Shown: positions 38,416-39,017 of the stretch, in pieces
Layout of the letters: every line of letters starts with the position of its first letter
Numbering within the stretch: position 1 is the stretch's first letter
Assembly (NCBI GenBank): GCA_036796255.1
Contig: DAIRDH010000030.1
Coordinates: forward strand, 1-39,017
Reading direction: 5' to 3'
Source of the DNA: T3Sed10-241 sp036796255
GTDB lineage: Bacteria > Bacteroidota > Bacteroidia > Flavobacteriales_D > Cryomorphaceae
Length of the DNA: 39,017 bases
The notes under the pieces: generated by a model
Told to the model about the DNA's origin: nothing
The model's database searches: none
What the model saw: only the letters and a program-made list of their open reading frames with translations
Translations under genes and position numbers: made by a program

Positions 38416-39017
38416 ATGAAAATTCCCGCCTGGCTTCTTACCGTTCTCATATTTACAGCCATACTTGTCATTGGTATGTTTGTGGCTTACCCGCTGCTGA
38501 AATCCGAGAAGAAATTAAAAGTTTTCCAGCCCGCCGATGTGAATCCGCGGCTTGTAGACGCGAGCGTGCAGGGCGTGGGGAAAGACCACACCATCGCCGA
38601 CTTCAAGCTGGTGAACCAACTGGGCGACACGGTGACCCAAGCCGACTTTGCCGGAAAGGTTTATGTGGCCGACTTCTTCTTTGCCACCTGCCCCACGATA
38701 TGCCCCATCATGAGCAGTAATATCGCCGGGCTGCAGGAACATTTTAAAGACAAACCGGGAGTCATGTTCCTCTCACATTCGGTAACCCCCCAGATAGATT
38801 CCGTGCCCCTGCTCGCGGCCTACGGCGAGGACTACGGCGCCAATCCTGCCGTGTGGATGCTCACCACTGGCGACAAAAAGCACATCTATGAGCTGGCGCG
38901 CAAGAGCTATTTTGCGGTGCTCGACGAAGGCGATGGCGGTGTGCAGGATTTCATCCACACCGAAAATTTTATCCTTGTAGACACCAAGCGCCGCATCCGC
39001 GGATTCTACGACGGCAC
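38416..39017 (+). CDS. SCO1/SenC-family copper chaperone or thiol protein, cut by the window edge
   Basis: I translated 200 residues from ATG 38416 to the end of the window. The N-terminus is a single membrane anchor (about 6-25). The thioredoxin-like SCO domain then follows with ATCPTICPIMS (Cys92 and Cys96, the CxxxC copper site) and His181 in DFIHTENFILVD, so all three copper ligands are present. SCO proteins deliver copper to the CuA site of cytochrome c oxidase or reduce thiols in the periplasm. Only the last part of the domain is missing. The upstream gap of 174 nt after the acyl-CoA synthetase suggests a separate promoter. Confidence 0.92.
   Translation, partial: MKIPAWLLTVLIFTAILVIGMFVAYPLLKSEKKLKVFQPADVNPRLVDASVQGVGKDHTIADFKLVNQLGDTVTQADFAGKVYVADFFFATCPTICPIMSSNIAGLQEHFKDKPGVMFLSHSVTPQIDSVPLLAAYGEDYGANPAVWMLTTGDKKHIYELARKSYFAVLDEGDGGVQDFIHTENFILVDTKRRIRGFYDG

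Noticed and set aside
1..39017. CRISPR arrays, tRNA or rRNA genes, insertion sequences and phage genes
   Set aside because: I looked for spaced direct repeats, cloverleaf and rRNA-like sequences, transposases and integrases and saw none.

Overview
The window looks like a draft-genome contig from a Bacteroidota bacterium, probably a marine or flavobacterial-type lineage. The evidence is as follows. Two secreted M43 metalloproteases end in type IX secretion sorting domains. Many genes are preceded by the TAnnTTTG promoter element typical of the phylum, and Shine-Dalgarno sequences are mostly absent. The threonine dehydrogenase (short-chain type) and ExoVII large subunit have the Bacteroidota form. 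Base composition is close to 50% GC by eye. A run of exactly 100 N at 5944-6043 marks an assembly gap inside one gene.

Region 1-6201 (all minus strand) is a reduced-sulfur locus. In transcription order it holds a Crp/Fnr regulator (broken by the gap), a CstB-like persulfide dioxygenase/rhodanese fusion, a single rhodanese, two YeeE/YedE membrane proteins and a terminator. A small lipoprotein, a DoxD-DoxA fusion (thiosulfate:quinone oxidoreductase) and a sulfide:quinone oxidoreductase that runs off the left edge follow. The combination predicts oxidation of sulfide to persulfide with electrons passed to quinone, persulfide oxidation and sulfur transfer, thiosulfate oxidation, and uptake of a sulfur compound. 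CRP-type palindromes lie at exactly the same distance from the -7-like elements of the dioxygenase and sqr promoters, which suggests the local Crp/Fnr protein activates both.

Region 6389-17308 (plus strand) holds a single-domain response regulator followed by xseA-xseB and a CPBP-family membrane protein. Then come threonine dehydrogenase, a MORN-like exported protein, cysS, polA, and a pair of uncharacterised envelope proteins.

Region 17332-24204 (minus strand) holds the tandem M43 proteases, a cystathionine gamma-lyase/synthase and a flippase-like membrane protein whose start is unusual.

Region 24291-28343 (plus strand) holds an ArsC/Spx-like protein and the tightly packed yicC-gmk-nadD set. 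It continues with an unlisted 50-residue gene, an S4-domain Hsp15-like protein coupled to a GNAT acetyltransferase, and a small exported protein ending at a strong bidirectional terminator.

Region 28418-39017 is mixed. It holds a divergent kinase-fold-like protein (minus), a lipoprotein and DUF2147 pair, and an ACT-domain malic enzyme (plus). A beta-barrel protein, a PqiA-like protein and a cold-shock-domain protein follow (minus). The window closes with an outer-membrane-type protein, a long-chain acyl-CoA synthetase and a SCO1/SenC protein cut by the right edge (plus). No rRNA, tRNA, CRISPR array or insertion sequence was seen.
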